Assembly (NCBI RefSeq): GCF_000474215.1
Contig: NZ_BAUC01000016.1
Coordinates: 1 to 64,000, forward strand
DNA from: Edwardsiella hoshinae NBRC 105699 = ATCC 33379
Lineage (GTDB): Bacteria; Pseudomonadota; Gammaproteobacteria; Enterobacterales; Enterobacteriaceae
DNA: 64,000 nt
Reading direction: 5' to 3'
Of the stretch, positions 38,253-47,226 are shown piece by piece (positions within the stretch are counted from its first letter, which is position 1; every line of letters begins with the position of its first letter). The position numbers were made by a program, and so were the translations under genes. The notes beneath the pieces were generated by a model. It ran no database searches. It was not told the DNA's origin and saw only the letters and a program-made list of their open reading frames with translations.

Positions 38253-39533
38253 ATGCATCAGTTAGCGCAGCTTGTTCAGCGTCACAAGGCCGGTGAGCCG
38301 GTCGGTATCTATTCAGTCTGTTCCGCTCATCCGCTGGTTATCGAAGCCGCGATGGAGCAGGCGTTGCAGGATGATTCGCTCCTGCTGATCGAAGCCACCT
38401 CTAACCAGGTGGATCAATTCGGCGGTTACACCGGGATGACCCCGGTCGATTTCCGCGACTACGTGTGCCGTCAGGCCGATCTGCTGCAATTCCCGCTTGC
38501 CCGCCTGATTTTGGGGGGAGACCATCTCGGCCCCAACCGTTGGCAGCATCTGCCCGCCGCTGAGGCGATGGCCCATGCCGATACCCTGATCGCCGCCTAT
38601 GTGGCCGCCGGTTTCCAAAAAATCCACCTCGATTGCAGCATGTCCTGCGCCGATGATCCGCTACCGCTGAGCGATGCCATGGTGGCCGAGCGTGCCGCGC
38701 GTCTGGCCGCCATCGCCGAGCGCACCGCGCGTGAACAGTTTGGCCGTAGCCAACTGGTGTATGTGATCGGTACTGAAGTTCCGGTACCGGGTGGCGCTAA
38801 GGAGCACATCGATACGTTGGAAGTCACCTCACCGCAGGCGGCGCGTCAGACTATCGAATGTCACCGCGAGGCCTTTGCGCGGGCCGGCGTCGCCGACTGC
38901 TGGGAGCGGGTGATCGGCCTGGTGGTACAGCCGGGCGTCGAGTTTGACCATACTGGAGTGATCGATTTCCGTCCGCAGCAGGCCCAGGCGCTAAGCCAGG
39001 TGTTGGCGGATTACCCGCACCAGGTGTTTGAGGCACACTCGACCGATTACCAGACCGATCAAGCTTATCGTGAGCTGGTGGACAACCATTTTGCCATCCT
39101 CAAGGTTGGTCCGGCGCTGACTTTCGCCCTACGTGAGGCGTTGTTCAACCTGTGTCATATCGAAGAAGAAATGTATGCCGCAGAACAGTGCTCTGGCCTG
39201 CGCCAGGCCATCGAAACGGCGATGCTGGAGGCCCCGCAGAACTGGCAGAAATATTACAGCGGCAGCGAAGAGCAGGTGCGTTTTGCGCGTCGCTACAGCT
39301 TTAGCGATCGCATCCGCTACTACTGGCCGACGCCGGCAGTACAGGCGGCGCAGCAGAAGCTGTTCGACAACCTGACCCAGTCGCCGATCCCTTACCCGCT
39401 GCTCAGCCAGTATCTGCCGCGTGAATTCACCGCGGTGCGTGAGGGCAACCTGACGCTGCAACCCGAAGCGTTGGTCAAGGCGCACATTAAACACATTTTA
39501 TCCGGCTACGCGCAGGCGTGCTTGCGCAACTAA
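38253..39533 (+). CDS. kbaZ: tagatose-1,6-bisphosphate aldolase subunit KbaZ/GatZ type
   Basis: The non-catalytic subunit that stabilises and activates KbaY in splitting tagatose-1,6-bisphosphate to dihydroxyacetone phosphate and glyceraldehyde-3-phosphate. From the ATG at 38253 it is 426 aa, the length of E. coli KbaZ. Family segments are [40 protein letters not shown] and [18 protein letters not shown] lies 8 nt upstream. The catalytic partner KbaY is encoded 11 kb away at the far end of the locus. Confidence 0.93.
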   Translation: MHQLAQLVQRHKAGEPVGIYSVCSAHPLVIEAAMEQALQDDSLLLIEATSNQVDQFGGYTGMTPVDFRDYVCRQADLLQFPLARLILGGDHLGPNRWQHLPAAEAMAHADTLIAAYVAAGFQKIHLDCSMSCADDPLPLSDAMVAERAARLAAIAERTAREQFGRSQLVYVIGTEVPVPGGAKEHIDTLEVTSPQAARQTIECHREAFARAGVADCWERVIGLVVQPGVEFDHTGVIDFRPQQAQALSQVLADYPHQVFEAHSTDYQTDQAYRELVDNHFAILKVGPALTFALREALFNLCHIEEEMYAAEQCSGLRQAIETAMLEAPQNWQKYYSGSEEQVRFARRYSFSDRIRYYWPTPAVQAAQQKLFDNLTQSPIPYPLLSQYLPREFTAVREGNLTLQPEALVKAHIKHILSGYAQACLRN

Positions 39534-39546
39534 TTAGGACGTGACT

Positions 39547-40743
39547 ATGCAACAGTATATGGGATATGACCTGGACGCCTTACAGCGTCTCGGCGCGACA
39601 TGGACGGCAAAAGAGATCGAACAACAACCGGCTTGCTGGGCGAAGACCCAGCAAATCGTTAGCGACATGCACGCGCAAATCAGCGCCTTCCTGCATCGCG
39701 CGCTGGCGGCCGACAATGCGCGGGTGATCTTCACCGGCGCGGGTACCTCCGCCTTCGCCGGGCGTGCGTTGGTGCCGCTGCTGTCACGTTATGTCCCGCG
39801 CCGCATGGAGGCGATCGCCACTACCGATCTGGTCTCTTGCCCGCAACAGTATCTGAGCGAAGACGTGCCGACGCTGTTGGTGTCGTTCGCGCGCTCGGGG
39901 AATAGCCCGGAGAGCGTGGCGGCATTGCAAGTCGCGTCCGAATGCCTCAGCCAGTGCTATCACTTGGTGCTGACCTGTAACGCCGAAGGGCAGTTGTATC
40001 GTTTCTGCCAGGATAGCCTCAACGCCTTGGCGGTGTTGACGCCGGCGGAGACTAACGATCAGTCGCTGGCGATGACCTCCAGCTTCTCCTCAATGATGAT
40101 GGCGGCAGTTACGATTTTTGCCGGCCTTGATAAATATTCGAAAGATATCGAAGAATTTTGTAAAAAAAGTGCGGATTGGTTCAAACAAATAAACCAGCAA
40201 TTTGTGGATAATATCCGGGCTGGGCAGTATCAGCGTGTTATCTACCTGGGAAGCGGAGGATTACAGGGATTGGCTCAGGAATCGGCACTGAAAGTGCTGG
40301 AGTTAACGTCAGGCAGAATCGCTGCCATGTACGACTCCCCATTGGGATTCCGCCATGGACCGAAGGCAATAGTTAACAGTGAAACATTAATCTTTGTTTT
40401 TATTTCCAACGATCCTTATACGCGTAAGTATGATCTCGATCTGTTGCAAGAACTACGCAATGATAATGTTGCCAAGGAAATTATTGCCGTCTCCGCTTAT
40501 AGCGAGCATGCCGTCACTGCCGGTCGGCATATTATCGTGCCAGGCGTAGCACAAAGCGATGACATTGGACTGTTGTTTGCTTATTTGATGTTGGCGCAAG
40601 CATTTGCATTCCATAATTCAATCGCCGTTGGCAATTCACCGGACAACCCTTCACCTACCGGGGAAATTAATCGGGTTGTACAAGGTGTTACTATTTATGG
40701 TTTTGAAAAATCACTCGAAGGGAAAATATATGAATCAGCCTAA
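39547..40743 (+). CDS. agaS: galactosamine-6-phosphate deaminase/isomerase AgaS
   Basis: A double-SIS-domain sugar-phosphate protein that turns galactosamine-6-phosphate into tagatose-6-phosphate and ammonia. The 398-aa sequence has FTGAGTSAFAGRALVP and SFARSGNSPESVA in the first SIS domain and YLGSGGLQGLAQESALKVLE in the second, with SPLGFRHGPKA near residue 270. The ATG at 39547 has AGGA 7 nt upstream. The DNA is GC-rich up to about 40,120 and clearly AT-rich after it. It overlaps agaV by 14 nt. Confidence 0.92.
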   Translation: MQQYMGYDLDALQRLGATWTAKEIEQQPACWAKTQQIVSDMHAQISAFLHRALAADNARVIFTGAGTSAFAGRALVPLLSRYVPRRMEAIATTDLVSCPQQYLSEDVPTLLVSFARSGNSPESVAALQVASECLSQCYHLVLTCNAEGQLYRFCQDSLNALAVLTPAETNDQSLAMTSSFSSMMMAAVTIFAGLDKYSKDIEEFCKKSADWFKQINQQFVDNIRAGQYQRVIYLGSGGLQGLAQESALKVLELTSGRIAAMYDSPLGFRHGPKAIVNSETLIFVFISNDPYTRKYDLDLLQELRNDNVAKEIIAVSAYSEHAVTAGRHIIVPGVAQSDDIGLLFAYLMLAQAFAFHNSIAVGNSPDNPSPTGEINRVVQGVTIYGFEKSLEGKIYESA

Positions 40744-41227
40744 TATTGTCTGGACTCGTATCGATGAGCGTTTACTACACGGGCAAATCCGTATTACCTG
40801 GGGTAAACATACTGAGGCCAATCTGATTCTGGTTGCCAACGATGAAGCGGCCGAAGGCGATAGCGCGGCATTCATGCAAGCGGGCATGAAAGCCTCTGCT
40901 GGCGGTGAATATGAGGTACGCTTCTTTACTATTCAGAAAACCATCGATGTGATTCATAAGGCCGCAGCGCGCCAGAAAATTTTTATTCTGTGCAATAACC
41001 CAAGCGATGTCGCACGTTTGGTCGAAGGCGGTGTGCCGATTAAACATTGCAATATCGGCAATATGCATTTCCATGAAGGTAAACGGCAGATCGCGAAGAC
41101 CGTATCGGTCGATGATAAGGATCTGGATGCTTTCCGTCGTATGATCGATTTGGGCGTCAGCTGTACCGTACAAAATACACCTGACCAATCTCCCATCGAT
41201 ATTATGACTCTGGCGAAAAGCGCCTAA
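40730..41227 (+). CDS. agaV: PTS system GalNAc-type EIIB component
   Basis: A 165-aa cytosolic mannose-family IIB protein that takes phosphate from EIIA and gives it to the incoming sugar. The phosphorylation site is His17 in RIDERLLHGQI. It is closest in kind to AgaV. The related IIB proteins of streptococcal hyaluronan clusters serve unsaturated GAG disaccharides, so the natural cargo could be GalNAc or a disaccharide. The start lies inside the end of agaS. Confidence 0.92.
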   Translation: MNQPNIVWTRIDERLLHGQIRITWGKHTEANLILVANDEAAEGDSAAFMQAGMKASAGGEYEVRFFTIQKTIDVIHKAAARQKIFILCNNPSDVARLVEGGVPIKHCNIGNMHFHEGKRQIAKTVSVDDKDLDAFRRMIDLGVSCTVQNTPDQSPIDIMTLAKSA

Positions 41228-41230
41228 TTC

Positions 41231-41254
41231 AATGGGGGGATTGCTTCCCCCGTT
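41231..41254 (+). other. intercistronic hairpin between agaV and agaW
   Basis: AATGGGGG pairs with CCCCCGTT (one G-T) around an 8-nt loop, in the 54-nt gap. There is no T-run, so it may stabilise or process the mRNA rather than end it. Confidence 0.4.
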
Positions 41255-41281
41255 GTAACTCTGCGGTTGAGGAATATATTT

Positions 41282-42052
41282 ATGGTCTTTGAAGCGACGC
41301 TCGTTGCCATTTGGGCATTCTTATGCGGTATCGATAAATACGATGTGGCATTAAATATTCACCGCCCATTAATTACCGGCCCGGTGGTTGGGTTAATTAT
41401 GGGAAATATGGAAATTGGTTTGATCGCCGGTGCCACGTTGGAGCTGGCTTGGTTGGGTCTGGTGCCGAACGCCGGGGCGCAGCCACCGGATGTCACCATG
41501 GGGACCATCGCCGCCGTGGCGTTTGCGGTGATGACGGGTCAGTCACCGGAAGTGGCGATGGGGGTCGGCATGCCGATCGCCGTACTGATGCAGATGATCG
41601 TCATCGGTTTCTTCGCCCTGACCGCGTTTACCATGGGGAAAGCGGACGAGTATGCCGAGCAGGCGGATGCCGGCGGGATATCGCGCTTGCTGATCGGCAC
41701 GATCGTCACGCGCTCGATGCTCTACTTTGTTATCGCTTTCGCCACCGTCTACTTCGGTGAGCATGCGGCGGAATGGATCGACAAGAATACACCGAAAGCG
41801 CTGTTGGAAGGCCTGGGCATCGGCGCCAAGATGGTTCCGGCTATCGGTTTCGCCATGTTGCTGAAAATCATGTGGTCTAAAGAAATGGCAGGGGTGTTCT
41901 TTATCGGTTTCGTGATGACCACCTACCTCAAGCTGCCGATCATGGCCGTGGCGATCCTCGGCGCCTCCATCGCCGTGTTGTACTACTTCTTCAGCGGTAA
42001 CAAGTCCAATTCACAGCAGCAGGTTAAAGAGGAATTCGAAGATGGCATCTGA
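41282..42052 (+). CDS. agaW: PTS system GalNAc-type EIIC component
   Basis: A 256-aa membrane permease of the mannose PTS family. It is largely hydrophobic, with the conserved GATLELAWLGLVPNAGAQPPD segment that helps form the sugar site. The ATG at 41282 has GAGGA 8 nt upstream. The first ~150 bp are AT-rich and the rest GC-rich. It overlaps agaE by 11 nt. Confidence 0.93.
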   Translation: MVFEATLVAIWAFLCGIDKYDVALNIHRPLITGPVVGLIMGNMEIGLIAGATLELAWLGLVPNAGAQPPDVTMGTIAAVAFAVMTGQSPEVAMGVGMPIAVLMQMIVIGFFALTAFTMGKADEYAEQADAGGISRLLIGTIVTRSMLYFVIAFATVYFGEHAAEWIDKNTPKALLEGLGIGAKMVPAIGFAMLLKIMWSKEMAGVFFIGFVMTTYLKLPIMAVAILGASIAVLYYFFSGNKSNSQQQVKEEFEDGI

Positions 42053-42932
42053 AGTCATTATCTCTCCGGCGCAGGAAGAAACACGTAAGGCCGCCAGCCT
42101 GGTGGACAACGTGGATGCTTATCAAGATGGTGAAGTCCGCAAGGTGATCACCAAGAAGGATCTGTGGAAGTGCGCGTTCCGCGGGCTGTTCATGGAAGGT
42201 AACTTCAACTTCGAACGTATGCAGGGTGGGGGTTTTGCCTACTCGATGATCCCGGCACTGAAGAAGATCCACGGCAATAACCGCGCGGATTTGGCCAAGT
42301 CGCTGAAGAACCATCTGCAATTCTTTAACGCCAGTCCGAAACTGTTCACCTTCCTGCTGGGTACAGCCATCGCGATGGAGGAGAACAAAGAGAAGCCGTC
42401 TACCATCAACGTGATGAAGGTAGCGGGTATGGGCCCGACCGGCGGGATCGGCGACGCTATCGACCATATGACGTTGATGCCGTTGACGTTGGCGCTAGGC
42501 GCATCCATCGCCATCGACGGCTCCATCGCCGGTCCGTTCGTGTTCTTCATTCTGTATCAGATCGTCCACTTCCTGGTCTATTTCGGCCTGATGTTTATGG
42601 GCTACCGCGCCGGGACGGCGGCGATGGTGAGCATGAGCGATGCCACCGAGAAGCTGGCACGTGCCGCCAACATCATGGGTATCTTTGTCATCGGGGCGTT
42701 GTGCGCCACCTTTATCCGCTTCAGTACCACGGCGTCGATAGAGTTGGGCGGCAAGACGGTGGATCTCCAGAGTGCCTTGTTCGACAAGATCATGCCAAAC
42801 ATGCTGCCGTTGCTGTTGGTCTTCTTCATGTTCCGCATGGTGAAGGGAACCGGCTTCTGGGCTAAGCCACCGGTGCTGATCTTCTCGACGTTGGCGGCCG
42901 GCGTCGTCGGCCACCTGCTGGGTATTCTGTAA
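42042..42932 (+). CDS. agaE: PTS system GalNAc-type EIID component
   Basis: A 296-aa mannose-family IID membrane subunit that pairs with EIIC. The family segment FRGLFMEGNFNFERMQGGGFAYSMIPAL is present near residue 45, followed by FFNASPKLFTFLLGTAIAMEE and GGIGDAIDHMTLMPL. The closest named relative is AgaE (292 aa in E. coli). Confidence 0.93.
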   Translation: MASEVIISPAQEETRKAASLVDNVDAYQDGEVRKVITKKDLWKCAFRGLFMEGNFNFERMQGGGFAYSMIPALKKIHGNNRADLAKSLKNHLQFFNASPKLFTFLLGTAIAMEENKEKPSTINVMKVAGMGPTGGIGDAIDHMTLMPLTLALGASIAIDGSIAGPFVFFILYQIVHFLVYFGLMFMGYRAGTAAMVSMSDATEKLARAANIMGIFVIGALCATFIRFSTTASIELGGKTVDLQSALFDKIMPNMLPLLLVFFMFRMVKGTGFWAKPPVLIFSTLAAGVVGHLLGIL

Positions 42933-42937
42933 TCGTC

Positions 42938-42969
42938 ACTCCCCGCACCATCATCAAGGAGCGGGGAGT
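42938..42969 (+). other. intercistronic hairpin between agaE and agaF
   Basis: ACTCCCCGC pairs with GCGGGGAGT, 9 bp, with a 14-nt loop, and no T-run. It is a likely mRNA-stability or polarity element inside the operon. Confidence 0.45.
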
Positions 42970-43000
42970 CTACCAATGAGTCAGTTGTAAGGGTTATTTC

Positions 43001-43441
43001 ATGATTGGTCTTGTCATTTCCGGTCACATCCATTTCGCCAGCGGCATGGCTTCCGCGGTACGCGCCATCGCCGGCGAACAGCCGCAGATGCGTTTTATCG
43101 ACTTCGTTGAGTCCATGTCTACCGATGATCTGGAGGCGGCACTGCGCCAGGCAGCCGATGAGGTGGACGGGGGCGACGGCGTCTTGTTCCTGACCGACCT
43201 GCCAGGCGGCTCCCCCTGTAACCGCGCGCTGAATGTGCTGATGAGCCGCGAGGGCGTTGAGGTACTGGCCGGCGTTAACTTGCCGATGATCGCCAATGCC
43301 GCCTTCGAGCGCGATGGCGCGAGCCTAGCGGAGTTAGTGGCGATCCTGCAAGAGATCGGCGCCAGCAGCGTACAGAACATGCGCCAGACGCTGGAAGCCG
43401 TCATGGCACCAGCCGAGTGTGAAGCGAGCGACGGACTGTAA
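43001..43441 (+). CDS. agaF: PTS system GalNAc-type EIIA component
   Basis: A 146-aa soluble mannose-family IIA protein. The phosphorylated residue is His9 in VISGHIHFASGM, and FLTDLPGGSPCNRAL is the usual second motif. It completes agaVWEF and receives phosphate from HPr. It ends 1 nt before agaA. Confidence 0.93.
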   Translation: MIGLVISGHIHFASGMASAVRAIAGEQPQMRFIDFVESMSTDDLEAALRQAADEVDGGDGVLFLTDLPGGSPCNRALNVLMSREGVEVLAGVNLPMIANAAFERDGASLAELVAILQEIGASSVQNMRQTLEAVMAPAECEASDGL

Positions 43442-43442
43442 G

Positions 43443-44600
43443 ATGATGCCGATTGCCTATCTGGCCGACCGGGTGTTTACCCCGCGCGGCATAGAGCGCG
43501 ATGTCGCCGTGCTGGTCGAGGATGGCATCATCACCGGCGTCGGCCCGACAATCCCGCCGGGCGCACAGGTGGTGCGCTTGGCCGGTCATACGCTTTGGCC
43601 GGGATTGATCGACATGCATATTCACGGCCGCGCTGGTGCCGATGTGATGGATGCGACGCCGCAGGCCCTGCAAACCATCGCCGATGCGTTACCGCAGTGC
43701 GGGGTGGTGGCGTGGGTGGGTACCACCGTCAGCGCGCCGCAGCAGGATGTCTGCCAGGCGTTGCAACAGGTTGGGGCGTTTGTCGCCGCAGGGCAACGGC
43801 ATGGCGCCCGCCTGCTGGGAAGTTTCCTCGAGGGGCCGCATTTTACCGCGCCTTATCGGGGGTCCCACCCCGAAACCTTCCTGCGCGAACCGGATGCCGA
43901 CGCGTTGGAGGCATTGTGGCAGGCTAGCGACGGCACCCTGTTGCGTGCAGCCCTGGCACCGGAATCGGAGACGGCGCTCCAGGCTATCGCCTGGTGGCGC
44001 GCGCGCGGTGTCAAGGTGGGCATCGCCCATACCGCGGCCAATTTTACCCAGGTACAGCGCGCGCACGCCTTAGGCGCCGATTGCGGCGTTCATCTGTATA
44101 ACGGCATGTCTGGGTTACATCATCGTGAACCGGGTTGCTGTGGGGCGGTGCTTTATTTAGACATGCTGTCCGAATTGATCGCCGATGGGATCCACGTTCA
44201 CCCGGTGATGCTCAACCTGGCCTATCGTTGCAAGGGCTATCGGCATATCGCGCTGATCACCGATTGCATGCGTGCCGGCGGACTGGGCGAGGGGCGTTAT
44301 CGGCTCGGCGCTCAGGAGATCAACGTGCGTAACGGTGAGGCGCGTACTGACGATGGTTCGTTAGCCGGCAGTACCTGTAGCTTGGATCAGGCGGTGCGCA
44401 ACATGGTCAATCTGGCCGGCGTGCCGGTCTGGGAGGCTGTGCAGATGGCCTCGGCGGTCCCGGCCGCCTACCTCGGTCTGGCGCAGCGTTTGGGCGAAAT
44501 CCGCAGCGGCGCGCTGGCGAACTTTACCGTGGTGGATGAGGCGATGACGGTGGTGGAAACCTATATTAACGGCGAGTGCGCCTACCGGCGTTCGGTCTAA
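43443..44600 (+). CDS. agaA: N-acetylgalactosamine-6-phosphate deacetylase (NagA family)
   Basis: Removes acetate from GalNAc-6-phosphate to give galactosamine-6-phosphate for AgaS. The 385-aa amidohydrolase has the metal motif GLIDMHIHGRAGAD, a glutamate in FLEGPHF, VGIAHTAANFTQ, GVHLYNGMSGLHHREPG and LITDCMRAGG with the catalytic Asp. NagA is the close paralogue; the aga context favours the GalNAc enzyme. Two ATGs at 43443 and 43446 are equally possible. Confidence 0.9.
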   Translation: MMPIAYLADRVFTPRGIERDVAVLVEDGIITGVGPTIPPGAQVVRLAGHTLWPGLIDMHIHGRAGADVMDATPQALQTIADALPQCGVVAWVGTTVSAPQQDVCQALQQVGAFVAAGQRHGARLLGSFLEGPHFTAPYRGSHPETFLREPDADALEALWQASDGTLLRAALAPESETALQAIAWWRARGVKVGIAHTAANFTQVQRAHALGADCGVHLYNGMSGLHHREPGCCGAVLYLDMLSELIADGIHVHPVMLNLAYRCKGYRHIALITDCMRAGGLGEGRYRLGAQEINVRNGEARTDDGSLAGSTCSLDQAVRNMVNLAGVPVWEAVQMASAVPAAYLGLAQRLGEIRSGALANFTVVDEAMTVVETYINGECAYRRSV

Positions 44601-44737
44601 CGCGTGACGGGCCGGGCGAGGGCGACGGCGCGATACATTACAACCAGGGAGGGTCATGCCCGGCATGGCCACCGCTAATCAGTGGCCCGCAGGGGAGTCG
44701 TCCGATAAGGGCGTGCGGGCCCAGTGAGGATAAGGCA

Positions 44738-45787
44738 ATGAGTGCGATAACACGTGAAGAGATCCTGGCAGACATGCTGCGGGTTTACCGCTATCAGGCG
44801 GCCAATCAGACGCGCAGCGTGGTACGCCGCAGCGGCAAGACGCGCTTCATCAAGGATACCGATTGGGAGCGCGGGGTATTTTGGTCTTGTGTCGCCGCAG
44901 CCTGGCAGGCGACCGGCGATAACATCTATCTCGATGGGGTGATGAACTACACCCTGCATACCGGTTTCCGTACCGGTCCTAATGCCCGTTTCGCCGATGA
45001 CATGGTGTGTTGTCAGGCCTATTTGGATGTCTATCCCCAGGTCGAGCAGCCGGAAGCATTGGAGCCGACCATCAAGGCGTTGAGCCAGATGGTGGATGAG
45101 CCGCGCCCGGGTCGTGAGGATTGGTGGTGGTGCGACGCGCTGTTCATGGCACCGCCGGCCTTCGCCGCGCTCAGTGCGCGTACCGGCGATAGCCGTTACG
45201 TCGACTATATGGATGTCGCCTTCTGGGATGCCGTCGAGCATCTGTACGATCCCGAGAGCGGCCTGTTCTATCGCGACTACCGTTATATTCCCGATGGACA
45301 GGGCGGCGAGTTGCGTGAAGAGAATGGCGAGAAGGTGTTTTGGAGTCGGGGCAACGGCTGGGTATTGGCCGCCGTGCCACGTATCCTGGCGCATCTGCCT
45401 GCGCATCATCCGAGCCGCGCGCGTTACCTGGCGTTGTTTAGCGATTTGGCGGCAGCGGTAAGCGATTACCAGCAAGCCGATGGCCTGTGGCGCACCAGTA
45501 TGCGCGATCCCGCACGCTTCCCGGCGGCGGAGAGTAGCGCCGCGGCGTTATTCTGCTATGGGCTGGCTTGGGGGATTGCGCAGGGGCTGCTGGCGCGTGA
45601 ACGTTATCTGCCGATCGTCGAGCGTGCCTGGACGGCGTTGCAGGGTTGTATCCAGCCAAATGGCATGTTGGGTTGGGTGCAGTTACCCGCCTTCAACCCG
45701 CGCGATGTACAGCGAGAGCACAACATCGATTACGGTGCGGGAGCCTATCTGCTGGCGGGCAGTGCGATGTTAGCGCTTTACGCCTGA
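44738..45787 (+). CDS. GH88/GH105-family unsaturated uronyl hydrolase
   Basis: A 349-aa (alpha/alpha)-barrel enzyme of the Glyco_hydro_88 superfamily (YteR/Ugl type). These enzymes hydrate the 4,5-double bond of unsaturated uronic acids left by polysaccharide lyases and so release the partner sugar. Typical segments are DTDWERGVFWSCVAAAW near residue 43, DWWWCDALFMAPPAF with the active-site Asp, and FWSRGNGWVLAAV. There is no signal peptide, so it should act in the cytosol on an imported disaccharide. The ATG at 44738 follows AAGG and GAGGA. It is the last gene before a strong terminator. Confidence 0.85.
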   Translation: MSAITREEILADMLRVYRYQAANQTRSVVRRSGKTRFIKDTDWERGVFWSCVAAAWQATGDNIYLDGVMNYTLHTGFRTGPNARFADDMVCCQAYLDVYPQVEQPEALEPTIKALSQMVDEPRPGREDWWWCDALFMAPPAFAALSARTGDSRYVDYMDVAFWDAVEHLYDPESGLFYRDYRYIPDGQGGELREENGEKVFWSRGNGWVLAAVPRILAHLPAHHPSRARYLALFSDLAAAVSDYQQADGLWRTSMRDPARFPAAESSAAALFCYGLAWGIAQGLLARERYLPIVERAWTALQGCIQPNGMLGWVQLPAFNPRDVQREHNIDYGAGAYLLAGSAMLALYA

Positions 45788-45807
45788 TCCCCTCATCGTC
45801 GCCACTG

Positions 45808-45834
45808 ACGCCCGACCCAGGTCGGGCGTTCTTT
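45808..45834 (+). terminator. Rho-independent terminator after the GH88/GH105 gene
   Basis: ACGCCCGAC - CCAG - GTCGGGCGT forms a 9-bp stem followed by TCTTT. It ends the agaR-side transcription unit 20 bp after the stop codon. Confidence 0.75.
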
Positions 45835-45884
45835 CACCCCCTTTCGTTGTTATGCGGCCTCTGCGCTTACTGTGTTCGCCTTTG

Positions 45885-45940
45885 CTTTCGATTTTTTTCG
45901 ATACTGTGATTTTACGCAGCGTATCTTTGCTTTCACTTTC
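45885..45940. promoter_or_regulatory. AgaR-type CTTTC repeats before the sulfatase operon
   Basis: CTTTC occurs at 45885-45889, 45930-45934 and 45936-45940, twice within the longer string TTTGCTTTC. These are the same words as in the agaR promoter, on the other strand. They suggest that the maturase-sulfatase operon belongs to the AgaR regulon. Confidence 0.5.
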
Positions 45941-45979
45941 GTAAAATAAGAAACATCGTTTTAAATTGGGGTGTTTCTC

Positions 45980-47212
45980 ATGTCGCGTTCTCCCTCCGCG
46001 CCGCAAGCGCATTTTCATATGATGGCCAAGCCGGCGAGTTATCGTTGCAACTTGCGCTGTCACTACTGCTTCTACCTGGAGAAGGAGACGGTGGTGCCGC
46101 AACAGGCAGGCGCGCGCGCGGCGGAGACGATGAGCGATGCCACACTGCGCCGTTATGTGCGCGACTATATTCAGTCGCACGCGGGCGATCAGGTCGATTT
46201 CGCTTGGCAGGGCGGTGAACCGATGCTGGCGGGATTGCCGTTTTACCAGCAGGCGGTGGCCTACCAGAAGAAGTATGCCGACGGTAAGACCATCACCAAC
46301 AGCTTTCAGACTAACGGTATCGCCATCAATAGCCAGTGGGCCGACTTCTTTGCCGAGCAGCAGTTCCTGATTGGTATCTCGGTGGATGGCTTGGCCGCGG
46401 TGCATAACCGTTATCGTATCGCCGCTCAGGGACAACCCACTTTCGATCGCGTCTGTCGCGCGATCGAAACCTTGCGTAACCACCAGGTGGCGTTCAATAC
46501 CTTGACGGTGGTGAATGATCAGAACTGGGACAAAGGCCGCCAGACCTATGAGGCGCTCAAGGCGCTGGGGTCGACGTTCATGCAGTTTATCCCGCTGGTG
46601 GAGGTCGATGCGGCCATCGGTTGTAGCCAGGGGCGTCACTATTCGCCGCCTGCGTCGCCGACGATGGCGCCATTTAGCGTGCCGGCGCATGGCTATGGTC
46701 AATTTATGAGCGACGTCTTTGACGCCTGGGTCACCCAGGATGTGGGGCGTTATTACGTGCGAGAGTTCGACAGTCTACTCGGGGTATGGATGGGCTATCC
46801 CGCCTCGACCTGTGTACAGGCGGCGACCTGTGGTCAGGCGCTGATCATCGAAGCCAGCGGTGATGTTTACAGCTGCGACCATTTCGTCTATCCCGCTAAC
46901 CGTTTGGGTAACATCGCCGATACACCTCTGGTGAAGTTAGCGACCTCGACGCGCCAGCAGCGTTTCGGTCAGGCCAAACAGGATAAGCTGACGACGCGCT
47001 GTCAACAGTGTCCGGTACGTCCGCTCTGTCATGGCGGCTGTCCTAAACATCGCATCATGGGCTTGCCCGATGAGCGCCAGCGGCACAATTACCTGTGTCC
47101 CTCCTACTTGCACTTTTTTACTCATACCGCCCAGGCGATGCAGATGATGCAGGCGGTGATCCGGCGCGGCGGTGTGGCGGCGGATGTGATGCCTTTACTT
47201 AAGCATGCATAA
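45980..47212 (+). CDS. anaerobic sulfatase-maturating enzyme (radical SAM)
   Basis: Converts the active-site Cys or Ser of type I sulfatases to formylglycine without oxygen. The 410-aa protein has the radical-SAM cluster Cys23-x3-Cys27-x2-Cys30 (CNLRCHYC) and the WQGGEPML motif. Its C-terminal SPASM domain binds two more clusters (CVQAATCGQ, YSCDHFVYP, CQQCPVRPLCHGGCPKHR). The ATG at 45980 is the best start; GGGG lies upstream. The next gene encodes a Cys-type sulfatase, the expected substrate. Confidence 0.92.
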   Translation: MSRSPSAPQAHFHMMAKPASYRCNLRCHYCFYLEKETVVPQQAGARAAETMSDATLRRYVRDYIQSHAGDQVDFAWQGGEPMLAGLPFYQQAVAYQKKYADGKTITNSFQTNGIAINSQWADFFAEQQFLIGISVDGLAAVHNRYRIAAQGQPTFDRVCRAIETLRNHQVAFNTLTVVNDQNWDKGRQTYEALKALGSTFMQFIPLVEVDAAIGCSQGRHYSPPASPTMAPFSVPAHGYGQFMSDVFDAWVTQDVGRYYVREFDSLLGVWMGYPASTCVQAATCGQALIIEASGDVYSCDHFVYPANRLGNIADTPLVKLATSTRQQRFGQAKQDKLTTRCQQCPVRPLCHGGCPKHRIMGLPDERQRHNYLCPSYLHFFTHTAQAMQMMQAVIRRGGVAADVMPLLKHA

Positions 47213-47226
47213 TAACGGAGTTGGCA

